A stretch of DNA of 64,000 nucleotides from the NCBI GenBank assembly GCA_034766995.1, contig CM068314.1:37866708-37930707 (forward strand), given 5' to 3'. Below are positions 23,515-37,566 of the stretch, piece after piece (position 1 is the stretch's first letter; the number at the start of each line of letters is the position of its first letter). The translations under genes were made by a program, and so were the position numbers. Under the pieces are notes generated by a model, which made no database searches, was not told where the DNA came from, and saw nothing but the letters and a program-made list of their open reading frames with translations. Source of the DNA: Acanthacorydalis orientalis (lineage: Eukaryota > Arthropoda > Insecta > Megaloptera > Corydalidae).

Positions 23515-26420
23515 CATTAAAAATAATTTCAACGGTGTCCCTTTTTACTAATTCAAATGTAAGAATTGCGATATAATTTTAATTATAGAGCTGTTTAATT
23601 TTTAAGATAAAGCAAATGAAATTTAAAAATAATAGACACGTTTGCAAGCAGCTAATTTTACAATAATATTTCATATATCAGCTATGAAGATTTTTATTAG
23701 GAAACAATATTATACAAATAAAGTTAAAATTGTTAATATTGTAAGTAAAAATGCAATTTAGAGCGTTAATCCCTTAATTGGCTTAGAAAATTTTGTTCTG
23801 TAAATTTGACTTTGATGGATTAAGAATGATAATTTGACACACTAAAGCAGATATAAGCAAAATCATTAACTCTCAATATATAATCAATAGAATGAATACA
23901 TTTTTGTAATTTTTATCCAGTAATCGTAAATAATTCTATAATTTTTGATTACGTGTATTTAAAATTTTAATAGATAGAATAAAATAAATTGCCAAGTTTA
24001 TAATTTGTTTTAAAAACTCTCACAATCTTTCACATAAATTTATAATTAGAAAAGTAATAATAGCATGATTTTACTGTCCACTTGTATATCCATTTGTTGC
24101 AATTATTCTGTCTAAATCCTTAAAACCACATTTGAGTTCGTTATTTTTATGAATGATTTGAAATGTCGTTATATTCAAAAATATTTTGAAATCTTAAGCT
24201 CAAAGTCTTCTTTTATATCGAAAAAAATATTTGAAGCAAAATGATTTCATATTTTATATTAATTCTAGTTTTGTATCTACTAAAATGCATCTTATTTTAT
24301 ATATAGTCATTAAAATACTATTATTTAAAATTAATAGTTATATCTTGATAACTGCAAATAGTAACAAACAGCTAATTCGAAACTGATATTGTGAGTAACA
24401 TGGTATGGATACGTATATGTCAATAATTTACTGCCTGAAACCATGTTGTAGATATATGCATACCAGTAATTCACTTCAATCAAAATCGGTTTGTGGTTAT
24501 AACAATATGTAGGTACACATGCATAGCTACGTGTTATTTCAATATATTGTAATTAATTAAAAATGTATTTCCAATAATATACAAGGAGTTAATACGGAAG
24601 TTTAATAATAATAATTTTAGTGGATGGAAACTATCAAATTTAAAATATAAAAATACTGTAGTGTGCACATGAATTTCATCATCTGTGGATAGATAGATAT
24701 AATTTTTTTCTATTCATTCTATTAATTATTCTTCAGTTCTGATATGTAGACTATTTTAATAAAGTTAAAAACAGGAAATATAATAATTTACTATTTTGAT
24801 TTACGTTGTACAAGTACAAGTGGTTGATAAGCCGCTATAAAAAATGTGAAATATGTATCAGGAAAATGGGTAATATATATCAAAAATTGCTTGTTTTACA
24901 CTAAAAGAAATTTATATCTCAGATATAATTTTATTTTCAGTATTACATAAATGTAATTCTATTTACTATTTCTTTAAATAAAGTAAGTACATTAAAGTAA
25001 AAGTATTGTTACAATAAACTTTTGATACTTTGGCTAAGTTCAGTTTCATAAATAACTTATTTTTTTATTTCACAAATCACAATAAATATATCTCATAAAA
25101 AATGCTAATTAAATGACTATTAATAATTTTAATTTATTGATTATGGCCATTTAAATGGTTATTACACTATTTTTGGAACGCAAAGATATAGAAAAATCAG
25201 ATATTTCTCTAATATAACCCAAGACTATATAATTTTATTTATTTTTAAAATTTCCAAATAAATATTCTTACAATGATACTATTACATAAAATGTAGACAA
25301 AATTACTGCTACAGTCAACAGTCTGAGTCTCTTTCTATCTATTATTGTTTAATCGAAATTCTTGCAATAAACATTGAGCACTCAGTGAGTACTCAATCGG
25401 CTGAATACAGACAAAGATATCAGAAATGTATTCAAATGTGTGAAAGATATTTGATTGTTCAAAATAAAAAGAAAATAAAAAATCTTTAAACACTTAGCAA
25501 CAATCATCATAGTTTGATGATTTCATACATTTGGTAATATATTTCATATTCGTTTAAATAAATACTTTGTTAATAATGAAAAAATAGGTTGTTTATATCA
25601 TCAAAAAGTGAAGAAAGTTTTTGTCGTAGAATATAAAAAATACGACTATTCATAAATTATAATATTAAATGGTAAAAATAAAATAATATAAATTAGAAAC
25701 GCTTAAAGTATAATTAAATAAACAGTACGTGAATGATTACATTTCTTTGAATTTAATTTTCTTATTAGATTTAGAATTTATAAATATTCACATGCTATTC
25801 ATATAACTTGCATATTGGTAGAAAAATGATTTCATAAATATTTATTTATTTGCGTAAGTATTTTTAAATAGATTTATTTGCATGAAACTTTTCTAAAATA
25901 AATAATTTTGTAAGATTTGTTAAACATACAAATATATCTAATAAACGTGTGTTTATATGTATGTATGTATATTTATATGTCTATATATAAAAGAGGGAAA
26001 AAACAATTTATTATAAAATGAATAACAGCATTGTCTAATATTAAAAGAAACAAACGTAATAACAGTCTTATGTAGGAAAACACAATTTTATTTCAAGAAT
26101 ATATTTAGTTTGAAAATATGTATTGAAATTATGTATTTAATTTGTTTATACATTGTAGATGCATATTATTCTCTATCATATCGCATAATTTTCTTATTGA
26201 TTCCCATATGAATATAATGTTCATGTGAACATCATTTTATATACTCATGTAACTATTTAAATTAATCAATAAGTAGTTTTGCATGGTCAGATAACATAAT
26301 ATTTTCATGTGTATCGTTGCTAGAACAAGCATTCATTAATGCTCGTGTTCAGTTTCCAAAATGATAACACAAAATTATTTTCAATTACATTCTTACACTA
26401 TCATAAGTGCATTCAAATAT

Positions 26421-26451
<31 letters not shown>

Positions 26452-26478
26452 GTGTCTATATTTATGTGTATATATTTA

Positions 26479-26537
<59 letters not shown>
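26421..26537. repeat. (TA)n compound microsatellite
   Basis: TA array of about 115 bp with TTTATGTG and TGTGTG variants. The overlapping Tyr/Ile-rich frames are artefacts. Confidence 0.97.
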
Positions 26538-26787
26538 GAATAAAGAGATGAATATTTTATTTAAAATTGATATGTAATAAACTTTTAATGTAGGTGTATT
26601 TGTTGAATATTATATATTTTTAAACCGTTGAGTTTGACGTTTTTGTTTGGAGAGAAATATGCAAGTAAAGTTATATTAAATTTCTGTATATTTTTTAATA
26701 TAAAATGTTTACTCTAGTTAAATAAGACATTCTAAATAAAAATATACAAAGAATTTTTTAAAAAATAGAAAATAATACACAAAAAAC

Positions 26788-26788
<1 letters not shown>

Positions 26789-26833
<45 letters not shown>

Positions 26834-26834
26834 T
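26789..26834. repeat. (TG)n-(TA)n-(TG)n microsatellite
   Basis: TA core flanked on both sides by GTGTGTG. Confidence 0.96.
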
Positions 26835-27728
26835 GAGCTATGTTAAATAAAAGAATTCTAGTTCCAAAAAATATGGTTTATAATAAATTTATATTTTCGC
26901 AAATTGAATTATGTCGGAATTTTTATGGTTTCAAATTAATTATTAGTAAATAAAAATTAAATATTTGTATATATTGTTGACCTTTTATATTATTTTACTT
27001 TATTTTTAATAAAATGTTTTTTTTTGTATTAGACGAATTCATTTGAAATAATCGTAAATTTTTACTAAACAATTTATCAAACATATTTCTTTGAGACTTT
27101 ATGTAGTACTGTGTTTTTTATAAAATGATATTGTAGAAATAAGTTTTTATTTTTTTTAAATTCTTTGAATTATCTTAGCTACAGGAGTGTCTAATAATAC
27201 TCTTTACTTTTGTTAATAATATTATTCTGATTTAAAAACAGGAGCACAATAAATAAAGCCTTAAAGTCTATAACAATATACGTGAAATAAAAAAGTACAC
27301 AGTATTTGTCTTTACTTCTCATTTTGAAGATGATCGCATCGCCATCAAAATGCATATAAACATTAATCGGTAGTGATCGATAAGCATTTATTGAATATTT
27401 CTGTTGTAAGGCTTGTAGAATGAGAAAACAATTTGTTAAATTAAATTTAATCGGAGTTCCAGAACTATATTATGTAAAACTTACATTTAAAACTTATTTG
27501 AAAAAAACAGACACATTTTTAATAGAATCATAATGATAAACTTAAAGTATACTTGATTATTTTGGTGTTTTATATGTTTTTTTTTTAAACCATTATCTAT
27601 CAAACCAGTTTAAACTTTTAAAAAGCTCTTACATTATAAATATTATTTCTTTATGGAATTAAAAATATTTATTTTTAAAAAGTTTTGTTTTGTTTTTTTA
27701 AAAAATTAATGAGTGAAGATTATTATAA

Positions 27729-27733
<5 letters not shown>

Positions 27734-27765
<32 letters not shown>

Positions 27766-27775
27766 TATATACATA
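27734..27775. repeat. (TA)n microsatellite
   Basis: About 18 TA units ending in TGCATATATACATA. Confidence 0.95.
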
Positions 27776-28746
27776 TAGAAATAGTTTAAAATAATTGAAA
27801 TCTAAATACAAATAGGAAAAATCATTTGAAAATTAATTCTTTTTCAACTCAGCAATTCCTCCACAAAGGTCAGAATTCAACCTATTTTCAGTTCTTTGCA
27901 TTCAATCTTAAGAAAAATGCGTTGTGTGTTTGAAAACAATATCCGAGGAAAGTTTTTATTTTGAATTTTATTATTTTTTAAAAAAAATTCTTCTGTGAAA
28001 TAACTGAAATAAATGATTCAATTTATTTAGTTAAAGAATGAATGAAAATTTTCGTCAATTTAAATGTCAACTTATTTTAAAATTATATGTGACAACTGCT
28101 CCTTTAAATTTTTTTGTTATGAAAAAAAGGATATTTTAAAAATGTTTAACGTCTGCTTCTGCAAAAAAAATATCAAATTTCATTTACCATACATTTAAAA
28201 AAAATACTGATAATACTTTGTTCCGTAACATTTCTGTATGAAGAATATGAAAAATCATTGTTTTAAATAATTAATCTCATTTTTAAACGAGTAACTTTCT
28301 AATTTTGAAATTAAATTTTTTTCTACAAGTAATGATATACGATTATAATCGCGTCATACGTTACATATATCAGAAATCTAACAATTTTAGTAGTAATAAA
28401 AATTAAAAGCACATATCCACCTACACCTCTAACTGAAAAAGAAAATACTCAAATATACAAATTTTTCAAAATATTCGGACATTTATTAGTATCTGTGTGT
28501 ATATATGTGTGTATATATATATACACGTACGTATGTATTGTAAATACCTGTCTTTTAGTACTTAGATATGTACGAAAAATGTCAATAGTTTTTTGAAAGT
28601 TCATAATTAGATAATAAATTTTCATCGTAAAACAATAAACTGAAACTGATCACAATATAAAAGTTATAATAGAAGAATATTGAAAGTCAACTATATGAAG
28701 GTATATAGACTTTGATAAATGTTTACGTGTAAAATACTAAAGATCG

Positions 28747-29010
28747 ATGACTGAAAAACTCTACGCTGCTCGAGAGAAGATAAATATTTTATGCGACGAA
28801 GAACATGCCGTACATATTAAATATGTACGAGCCAAAGTCTGAGGGAGCGGTGTAACCACGGAGACTAAATTTTTGAGAGGAAATGACGTACATTTTTCAG
28901 CGGATATCGCGATCTCAATTCCCAGGAATATTATTATGACGTACTTAAAATTGGGCGCACTTGACGCATCACCAAATTTCACACCAACGAAGCTAATCTA
29001 TGATGAAGAA
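28747..29010 (+). pseudogene. unclassified protein-like segment with one internal stop
   Basis: A plus-strand frame from ATG at 28747 to a stop at 29011-29013 reads through 88 codons with one TGA at 28840-28842. The first part includes EKLYAAREKINILCDEEHA, the second HFSADIAISIPRN and LGALDASPNFTPTKL. Composition is mixed and protein-like, and the block is clearly richer in G+C than the AT-rich flanks, as seen elsewhere in this window only for former coding sequence. The minus-strand frame at 28761-28982 is also open, so the coding strand is not certain. I do not recognise the family. It could be a captured gene fragment, an old exon with a stop mutation, or part of an unknown mobile element. 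Confidence 0.4.
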
Positions 29011-29660
29011 TAAGTTGCTTCTCATCTGTCACAGATACTTTTCATTCGAAAAGAAGTAGCGTATTTCTTTATAATCGTCACTTGATTGAGTTATTCTTAC
29101 TTATTAATTCAAGTGTTAAATAGAACGCTTTTGAAAAGAATTTTCTTCTTGATTTCAACGTAAAATTTTATTTTATCCTTCTCATCTTATTAAATAAAAT
29201 TCTATTTTCAATTTGTATTAAGAATAAGATTAATTAAAAACAGTTTTTTTTTATTCAACAGCATATACATTGTTATAAGATAACTTTTATGAAGTTTTTA
29301 TTACAATTTTTATAGGTTTTTTTAAGCATCTTCAATTTATAAATTAAAAGACAGTTACTATGATAAATTTAGAAAAGGGACTTTAATTCAGTAGAATACA
29401 CTTCATTTAGGTAACATATTTTTTAAACTAAAAATGATTTATTACTTATTACACTAAAAGTTTAATTTTATATTAAAAATATATGTTATTAAACTTATTG
29501 CTATTGAAAATATAAATTTTAAATAAAGTTAAAGTATTTATAATTTTAGATTTATAATTAAATAAAGTTTGAATAACAAAAAGTATTTTAATTTTCCTAA
29601 TTTTAGAGAAAAGTTTAATATTACTAAACTGTTCATACATACAGACACATTTTCACTCTC

Positions 29661-29661
<1 letters not shown>

Positions 29662-29733
<72 letters not shown>
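29662..29733. repeat. (TA)n microsatellite
   Basis: About 33 uninterrupted TA units preceded by CTCTCTGTGTC. Confidence 0.97.
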
Positions 29734-29734
<1 letters not shown>

Positions 29735-29820
29735 TGACCTGGACATTTTTATTTGAGACGTAGCTTCTATAATATGTTTACTATTTCATTCTGCCACATG
29801 TACATGCTTATAATTCACAA

Positions 29821-29857
29821 GTGGACGAGCGTAGTGAGCAAGGGGCGAAACCCCCTA
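29821..29857 (+). mobile_element. solitary Helitron-like 3' tip
   Basis: GAGCGTAGTGAGCAAGG is followed by a GGGGCGAAACCCC hairpin and CTAT. The hairpin plus near-CTRR end, and the AGCGTAGYGAGC motif, match the terminal regions of the larger Helitron-type copies (48270-48288 and the minus strand at 3847-3925). No element body is recognisable upstream. A TA array begins immediately after the tip. Confidence 0.5.
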
Positions 29858-29881
29858 TTATATATATATATATATATATAT
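29858..29881. repeat. (TA)n microsatellite
   Basis: About 11 TA units directly abutting the Helitron-like tip. Confidence 0.94.
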
Positions 29882-31025
29882 CCACACACAATTATATTAA
29901 ATAAAATATTATCACTATTATATCTTGTATAAGAACATGTAAGTTTTTTTTAAAAATACTTTATTGAAAATATATTTTGGTGACAAAATGGAAAAAAATT
30001 AAGGTCATGATTTACTTCTTTGAAAAGCGAGTTAATTTAAAATAGTCGAGTATAATAATGGGTAAAGAAATAACTAAAAGGAAACCAGATATGTTATCTG
30101 CAGCCTAATAATATTAAATATAATATAGTAAGGTAAATAACAGTTGTAATTCTACACAGGAATAAAAAAAAATACAATTATATCTCTGTATGTACAGATA
30201 ATGTTTGATGTATAAACTGATAATTGAATTTCAAATCGATATTGACAAAGTATTGTAGTTCAACTTGGAAAACGATAAAAACCATTAATGTACAAAAATA
30301 TTCTTTTTTGAAAATTATTATTTACCAAACAAACATTTTTTTGTACGAGGCATGTAAAATCAAATAACGTTTGAATACAAACGCAATATTTACATTAGAT
30401 TGTTTTATCTTGTACTAAGGGAACTTATTAAAATGATTATAGGAAAAAAAAAATAAAACGACTATCTACAAAACTGTACGTTGTTTATGTCTATGTGATC
30501 TTTTGTCTTGTTGAGTGAGATGTTTTTGGTGTGGAAATTAATGACGTATTTTATGGGATAATAATTTACCACATAGAGTGAGATAAATGATAGAACATTT
30601 ATATATTGTATGTTTAAGGGTAAGACGAAGTGTACTTATTGTAGCATTAATACAATTCATTATTATCAGATATTTCAAAGTATTGTTTGTATGTAACCAT
30701 TGTTTAATTTAATTTTATTATAAAAAATTAATACAGTTGACTAAGATTAATTTATAGAAATGTGAATTACTTATCTATATATTTTCGTTTGTTTAATTGT
30801 TTTGTTAAATTTTTGTAACAATTTTGGTATATTCACAGAAAAAGATAATTCAGTTTTTGATACATTTTTTAATCATAACTGTTATTTGTATTTACAAAAC
30901 AGTTTCTAAAAAATAATTCATAAGTTGCTCATTAACATATTCAATAATTCTCAATAAAAAAATTATTTATTATATTTAATCAAGTATAATATATTAGTAA
31001 AAGAGAATAGTTTGATTTTCTGGAT

Positions 31026-31029
<4 letters not shown>

Positions 31030-31098
<69 letters not shown>
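31030..31098. repeat. (TA)n microsatellite
   Basis: About 33 TA units with one TG interruption. Confidence 0.97.
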
Positions 31099-33514
31099 AA
31101 CAGTACAAAATATTAAATTCATCAAAAAAGAATAAAAATTAATAAGAATAAAATGATATTCTTTCATTTATCTTTAAATTCTATTATTATTAGATTTAGT
31201 CGTTTTTGAGCTACTAATATAGCTTTGTCTCTTATTTATACTTGATTTATGTTAATATGGCTAAGTTTGTAGTTAGTCATTATCTACAAAATTTCATATA
31301 TTTTTTCTTATAAAACTATTCTTTAGTAGAATTTTTGTTTTCAACAATAATCCACTCAAAATAATTTGACATACTTTCTTCGTTCAACTGTCTATGTAAA
31401 ATACGAATATTGTTTTTCTCATATTAAATGTATTTCTATAAATTGTCTTGCAATAAGAGATTGGATTTTGTCGTGTACATTACTATTTGCAAAATTTTGA
31501 ATTAAAAAAATGTTAAAATAGGGCAATTTTTATTAAAAAAGATGCAACATAGGTGTAAAAATTCATACATTTGAAACTAAAATCAAGTCATACAAGTACA
31601 AGGTGCTTTAATGTACAAAATGTAAATCTTTTTCTTTCTTTTTTCATTAGTTAAAATTTTATTTTTTCTCATAAATATTTATTTAATATAATATTTATTC
31701 GACAAAACAGTGTCTCATCATTGATTATAACAAGAATTAATTATTAACGATAAAGATATACTTGTTCAAAACAGAAATAAAGTTAAAAAATAATTATTTC
31801 AGTATTTCTGTATAAATTTTCAAATAACAGAGTTATAAGAATATTCAAAATAGTTTTATTCAAAAATACTTTATTAAAAATATTTATATTATATGTTAAA
31901 TAATTTTTTTTTATATAAACATAAAAATATACTGATTTTATGGTTTGCGTCTGTATTCTATTATATATTACATACAATTTTGATCCATTCTAGAAATGAT
32001 CACAGAATAACATCACAGTTGGGGATTTAATTGTCTTTGAAACTTTTTCAAAATGTATGTCTACTGGATTCTTTGCAGGAAATCAATTTCATTGCTTTTG
32101 TTTCACTTGAAGAAATAGAATTCTCTCACTACTATTACTTTTTTCAAACAATTTATCTGTTTTATCCGGGATAAATACACCAAGAGATACTGAATATATT
32201 TACAAATGTTTTAAACAATATTTTCTATTTCTTGAGTCTATTACTAATTCTACACTTTCTTTATAAAAAAAGAAATCTTATTGAGAATTAATAAACAAAA
32301 TATGAACTTTGTCATTATTTTATTATTAGTAATTTTATGTAATATTTAAAAAGTTAAAAATTCAAAAATATATATTAGCATAAATATTGCTTTAAAATTT
32401 ATTTTTTATTTACGAATTAATGTCTCGTTGATGCCGTATGTTTAAAAGAATTACATTGAATTATTTATGACGAACAAATTTAATATGATTTTCTTATAGA
32501 AGTTAAAATAAATATTTTTTAAATAAATATTTAATTAGTTTCATTTTTTTAATACTAGTGTCATTATTTTTTAACACATTTGCTGAGAAAGGCGAATATA
32601 AACGTCTACAAAAATTAGACATTTATTTGTTAAGAACGTATAAATGTTCTCAGTGTATATCAATAATAGAGTAATAAAAATAAATGACACGAAAAAATCC
32701 ATCATCACTAGAAATCATGGTATAAGATCTGTGTCATGATACCAATGTATTTAATGCAACGTTGATTATGTGGTAAATTTATCGCACAAACGTTAATTAT
32801 TAAATTATTTTTTTATATAGATATAGATTAGATATTAATAAAATTAAAAAAAATAATATTTATAAAGAATATATCATAATAAACTAAGTTATTTTCATAG
32901 TTGTTTTTAATAACTATAAAGAAGTTTTCCGATCAAGTTTTTGAAAAAAAGTGACAACGTTCTTCAATTAATGAACTACGTAGAAAGACAATTATTTCAC
33001 TTTGTTCATAATACAAGTATTTTCTGTTTATTTACTGTAGTGAAAGGCTTGATAATTGGTTGTTTTTTTAAAGAAAAAGGAAATTAACTAATGATGTAGT
33101 AAATATACAGTTAATTTCATTTTACAAATCTAAGAAATATAAGCGAAACATTAATGAATTATTTAATAATGTTTGTATTAAGTTGAATTTGAATTTGTCA
33201 TATTAATCAAGAATGTACTAGAAACATTAAAATGCCTCTTGCATACTATTTTTTGTTTTTTAGAAATCTGTAACTGTAAGTAAAAATTCAAGTAAACTTT
33301 AAGTTAGTGTATTCATTTAATATACGACAATGTTTAAAAACAAAAATATATTCCATCATAAGTTTTTATTTCCATATTTTCTCTGCATTTAATTTGCATA
33401 CATTTGTAAAATTGATGGTCTTTTATACAATATGAAGAATTTGATAGAAAAAATCACAGCATATTACTAAGTTGTATTTTAAATTTTACATTTGAAGTAT
33501 CTATCTCTTTCTCT

Positions 33515-33518
<4 letters not shown>

Positions 33519-33565
<47 letters not shown>
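33519..33565. repeat. (TA)n microsatellite
   Basis: About 23 TA units preceded by CTCTTTCTCTTAT. Confidence 0.97.
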
Positions 33566-33567
<2 letters not shown>

Positions 33568-34034
33568 CAAATAACTTTAGAATAATTAATTGAAATACAT
33601 GTTTGATTATTGAAACGTAAATTGATATTTTTGAAGTAACGTGACTATTTATTATTTTTTATTGTACATTTTATCAAAATGCCAATCACTGAAATGTATA
33701 ATACATTTCCAATTGTTTACAAAACAAATATAAAATGACAAGTATAAATCAAAAGCTTTTAAATATAACCAACAGAGTATAAATGAAAACAAACAGAAAG
33801 TGTACGTTGACGAGTGGATACTGTGAAATATAGAAACAGGTGTTGATTTGTATTGAATTGAAAGGAAAATAAAACGGAAGATCAATGAGATTTGATCGTT
33901 TTTCGAAGTTTGATCTCTTGCCAATACTTTCATCACATCAATACACATTTTACATACAACATTGTGCATATATATTTCCGACGAAAAATTATTTTCGGTT
34001 TACTCGCATAAATTGTTTATTGGTTTATAATATT

Positions 34035-34038
<4 letters not shown>

Positions 34039-34067
<29 letters not shown>
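34039..34067. repeat. (TA)n microsatellite
   Basis: About 14 TA units. Confidence 0.95.
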
Positions 34068-34069
<2 letters not shown>

Positions 34070-37065
34070 TGCCAATCATGACATAAGTATTATGATTGAT
34101 GATATTTATAGCACATTCTAAGAATAATTTCAGTTTTGTAAGTCTTTTCAACGAAACTGAAATTATAAATCTAAAAATTCATTCAAATATATACGTATAA
34201 CACATACATCACACAAAATAGGTACATACGTGTATATATATATATCTTCGGTTTATAAAATGACCTGATATAAGATTAAATCTTTTGAAACATAGTCCAT
34301 ATGTGAATATATTAAGACTACAGTTAAAAAGTATTTCAATTTTTATTATATTGAAGATAGTTCACATTTTTCAAATATTCTGGCTTAATAACAAATATGA
34401 AAAATATTGTTTTTTTCTCTGTGTTTCGATATCGTAATAAGTACATATAAAAAATGAAGTGCATATGAAAGAAAAGATATCAAGTTTATGAAAATATAAT
34501 ATATATAAAAGATTTCTTGTGAAACGGTACATATGAGTATTCAAGGAATTTATCTTAATTAATCAAAATTTAATATTTTTTGAATAGTTTGGATTATAAG
34601 TTATTAAAATATAACAATATGAAAGCAATAGGAAAACTTGAAGCCTTTTTAGTCTGAATCTTATTTCCTTTAAATATTCTTTTAAATTGATTTATAAGTG
34701 GTAAATCGTAATCTATTCACAATTACTATTGTAATTGTCAGAGTTTAGTTGAAAGTCACTTTTACTTTATATGACTCCAGCAATAATTAAATCGACATTT
34801 AAAAAAAATCTAAAATCATATCAGCATCAGGCCTAGAATCTAAAAATTAGTTTATGGTTAACCTAATGGCCATCTTATCGCCAGTCAACGATCGATACAC
34901 AACCTTAATTCTTTTTAGTTGAAGGTTGAGTCTCCATAATGCGGCTGAAGCGACTAAAGTTGTTTGTGTTTAACAGCGTCTAATTTTTCAGTAATTTAAG
35001 TAAAATGATATGTACATTGATCAATTTTCCAATCATTCGGATAGTCAAATAGTTATTGTAATATTTTTGTTATTTTGAAGTATTTTTTACAAAATTCAGT
35101 ATTATTTTTTTAGCAGCAGTTGTAAAACATACATCATTAACATGCTTTTCTTTTCAATTTCTTTTTTGTCAGATATAACAAAAAATTATATTAATGTTCA
35201 AATAAAAACAAAATTATTTCATTTTAAACTAAATGCATTAAACTCGATGATACTTTCATTTTGTAAAAATTCTTCATTTTATAATAAATACCTTTTAATT
35301 ATTTTTTTTTAAATCTCTCTACTGCTATCTTTTGAATTTTTCCTATTTTTACCGTATAATAATAACAAAATTTATTCTTCAATAAATGAATATCCATCCA
35401 TGTTTCTCCGTTTAAGTTTCATAAACGAACTAAGTTTGTTTTTTGAAACTTCAGTTTTAAATTTTAAAATCTGTTACAATTGCAATCATGAACTCCGACA
35501 AACATATGTGCGACTCTCAATTACTATAACGCAACTGTTCTAATCACTTTAGTTGCGTCATGAACACTTGACCTGATCAACTTATGAAACTTGAGTATAC
35601 AGCAAATGTAATAAAAAAGTTTCATTAATTACGTGATAATGGTGAATATTCTTTCTATTTTCGATTGAGATTATTTGATAAATACTTGAAAACAAATTAC
35701 AATCTAAGTAAATGAAAATTATTGATGATAGTTATCCAAGCGAAAATTTCAATACGAGTTTACATATATATCAATTGCAGATTAATGATGTATCTCATTA
35801 AGTTTCGCCAAAAATTACATCTTAATTTAATATCTACATATTTGGATATAGATCTTTATAGAATAGATCTTATTGTTTAAATAAATGAGTGATTGTTTTG
35901 CAACATGAAATATTTAATAAGGAAAATATCTTCTTGGATTTTTTTAAATTAAATAAAATTGTTAGTAAAATTCTTAAATATAATATATTTATTTGTGATG
36001 CCGTATAAATGTTACGATTTCAGATAATTACTTTTATTGAAAAAAATACTAAAAATAAAAACTTAATTAGAAATATTTAAAAATCTTGTCTAATAGTTGT
36101 CAATATGTAGATTTATATTTAATCGCAAATTAATTGCCACTCTCCCACAATCTACACAAACTTTTTCAATAATTAATTATAAATCTAGACTTTAGAGCTC
36201 TAAGGATAATGTCACCATCATCAAACTGTGCATTAGCATCGATCAAAATTATCAATAATTACCTATTGAATATTTTTGATCAGAACAAATCTTTCAATTT
36301 GTGGCTGACTTAAAAAATGAATTTCTGAAATTACTTACCTATATTATTAGATAAATAGACGTTTTTAATATTTTTGTATTAAAACTATTTTAATAATTAA
36401 TTTTATTATTTAATACTTAATAACTTACATAAATATGAAAAAAGTACATTATAAATTAGTTCTTAATAAATGACTTCATTAATTAGATAAACAGCTTCAG
36501 CCACACATTTAATTAGCATAATTTATCAAAATAATATATCCGGTTCATACTTTTTTTGTAATAATGTATATTTGTGTATTAATATACATAGATTTTGTAC
36601 GTGTAAAAATGCTTTAATTATCAAGTCATTGGAAAATAAATTTTAGAATTTAATCTACAAGGATATATATTGATATGATTAAAAAATGCACAGGAAGTAG
36701 TTATATACCTAAATTATATATTTTATCAGAAATGTTTAATCTTTTGTACAAAAATACTTTGTAATATAAGCATATATATATATATATATATGTTATATTG
36801 ACTTCCATATTAGTCATATTTTTAATCATATTTATATTATAACATCTTTATATATATATTTGTAAGGTTAATATTCGGTCTCCATAAAATAAATTCATGC
36901 TATCATTGCGTTAAAATTGACTTAAAGTTTATTTAATCATATTTCAAATTTTAATAACTATAGTTCCATTTATTATTCACGCGTAATTATAAAATATATT
37001 CTAGTAATACTCGTACTTGTTATATTTCTGTAGGTTTACTGCTGAAGTATTAATATCATAAGTAA

Positions 37066-37326
37066 TTTGACGCTGAAAACGTGTTCAGACTTCCTCTTAA
37101 CATCGCCATGACATTGTGGCTTGACCATGAATATAACAGGAATGCTATCCGGTCGATAATAAATTTATATGTTAACCGCAGTCATAAACATAAAGGGTTC
37201 AAGTTAATGAAAATACTTTATTGGATTAACTCCTCAACTGAAGAAAATGTTACTAGCTTAATAAAAGCTTCCTTTCTAGAAAGAAATGATCTACTTGAAA
37301 TCTTTTATACTTTCTTTATACCCTAA
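37066..37326 (+). other. unclassified open reading frame, possible relic
   Basis: The plus frame is open from just after a TAA at 37063-37065 to the TAA at 37324-37326, about 86 codons, with no ATG at its left edge. It reads through LNIAMTLWLDHEYNRNAIRS, then VNRSHKHKGFKLMKILYW and INSSTEENVTSLIKASFLER. Codon composition is more balanced than in AT-driven random frames, and the first 100 bp are visibly richer in G+C. There is no motif I can name, no clear splice signal and no neighbouring coding segment. It may be a fragment of an old gene, a transposon or an integrated sequence, or a chance frame. Confidence 0.3.
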
Positions 37327-37511
37327 TAATTTTATAAATTAGGACCTAAATCCGAGGTTTTAATTAAAAATTCTGATAATGTCTGAAGTAATTTAATATT
37401 GTCATTGAAATTACAAAATTAAGTTTGAATATATATTTTATTTATAAAGCTTTTCAGTTTAATAACTAATCAATATCAAATACAACAATCTAAAAACAAG
37501 TGTGAAATAAT

Positions 37512-37512
37512 G

Positions 37513-37562
<50 letters not shown>
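37512..37562. repeat. (CT)n-(TA)n microsatellite
   Basis: CTCTCTCTCTCTCTC followed by about 16 TA units. Confidence 0.97.

Positions 37563-37566
<4 letters not shown>

Larger units (their letters stand above)
22039..28746. other. AT-rich non-coding stretch with microsatellites
   Basis: About 6.7 kb without a recognisable gene or transposon. Open frames at 22547-22798 and 22639-22983 overlap each other and a TA array, and show no domain. The content is AT-rich DNA plus the microsatellites listed separately. Confidence 0.6.
29882..37065. other. AT-rich non-coding stretch with microsatellites
   Basis: About 7.2 kb with no supportable gene. The 105-codon minus frame at 33652-33969 has no recognisable domain and overlaps a 78-codon plus frame. 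A patch of higher complexity at 34858-34975 (GGCCATCTTATCGCCAGTC region) and a 7-bp hairpin (CGCAACT...AGTTGCG near 35530-35560) could not be assigned. Confidence 0.55.

Noticed and set aside
33652..33969. 105-codon minus-strand frame
   Set aside because: No recognisable domain, AT-driven Phe/Ile/Lys/Tyr composition, no splice context, and an overlapping frame on the opposite strand.
36325..36350. Minus-strand TAATATAG/GTAAGTAAT considered as an exon edge
   Set aside because: The donor is good but no protein-like sequence precedes it and the upstream tract is not pyrimidine-rich; likely chance.
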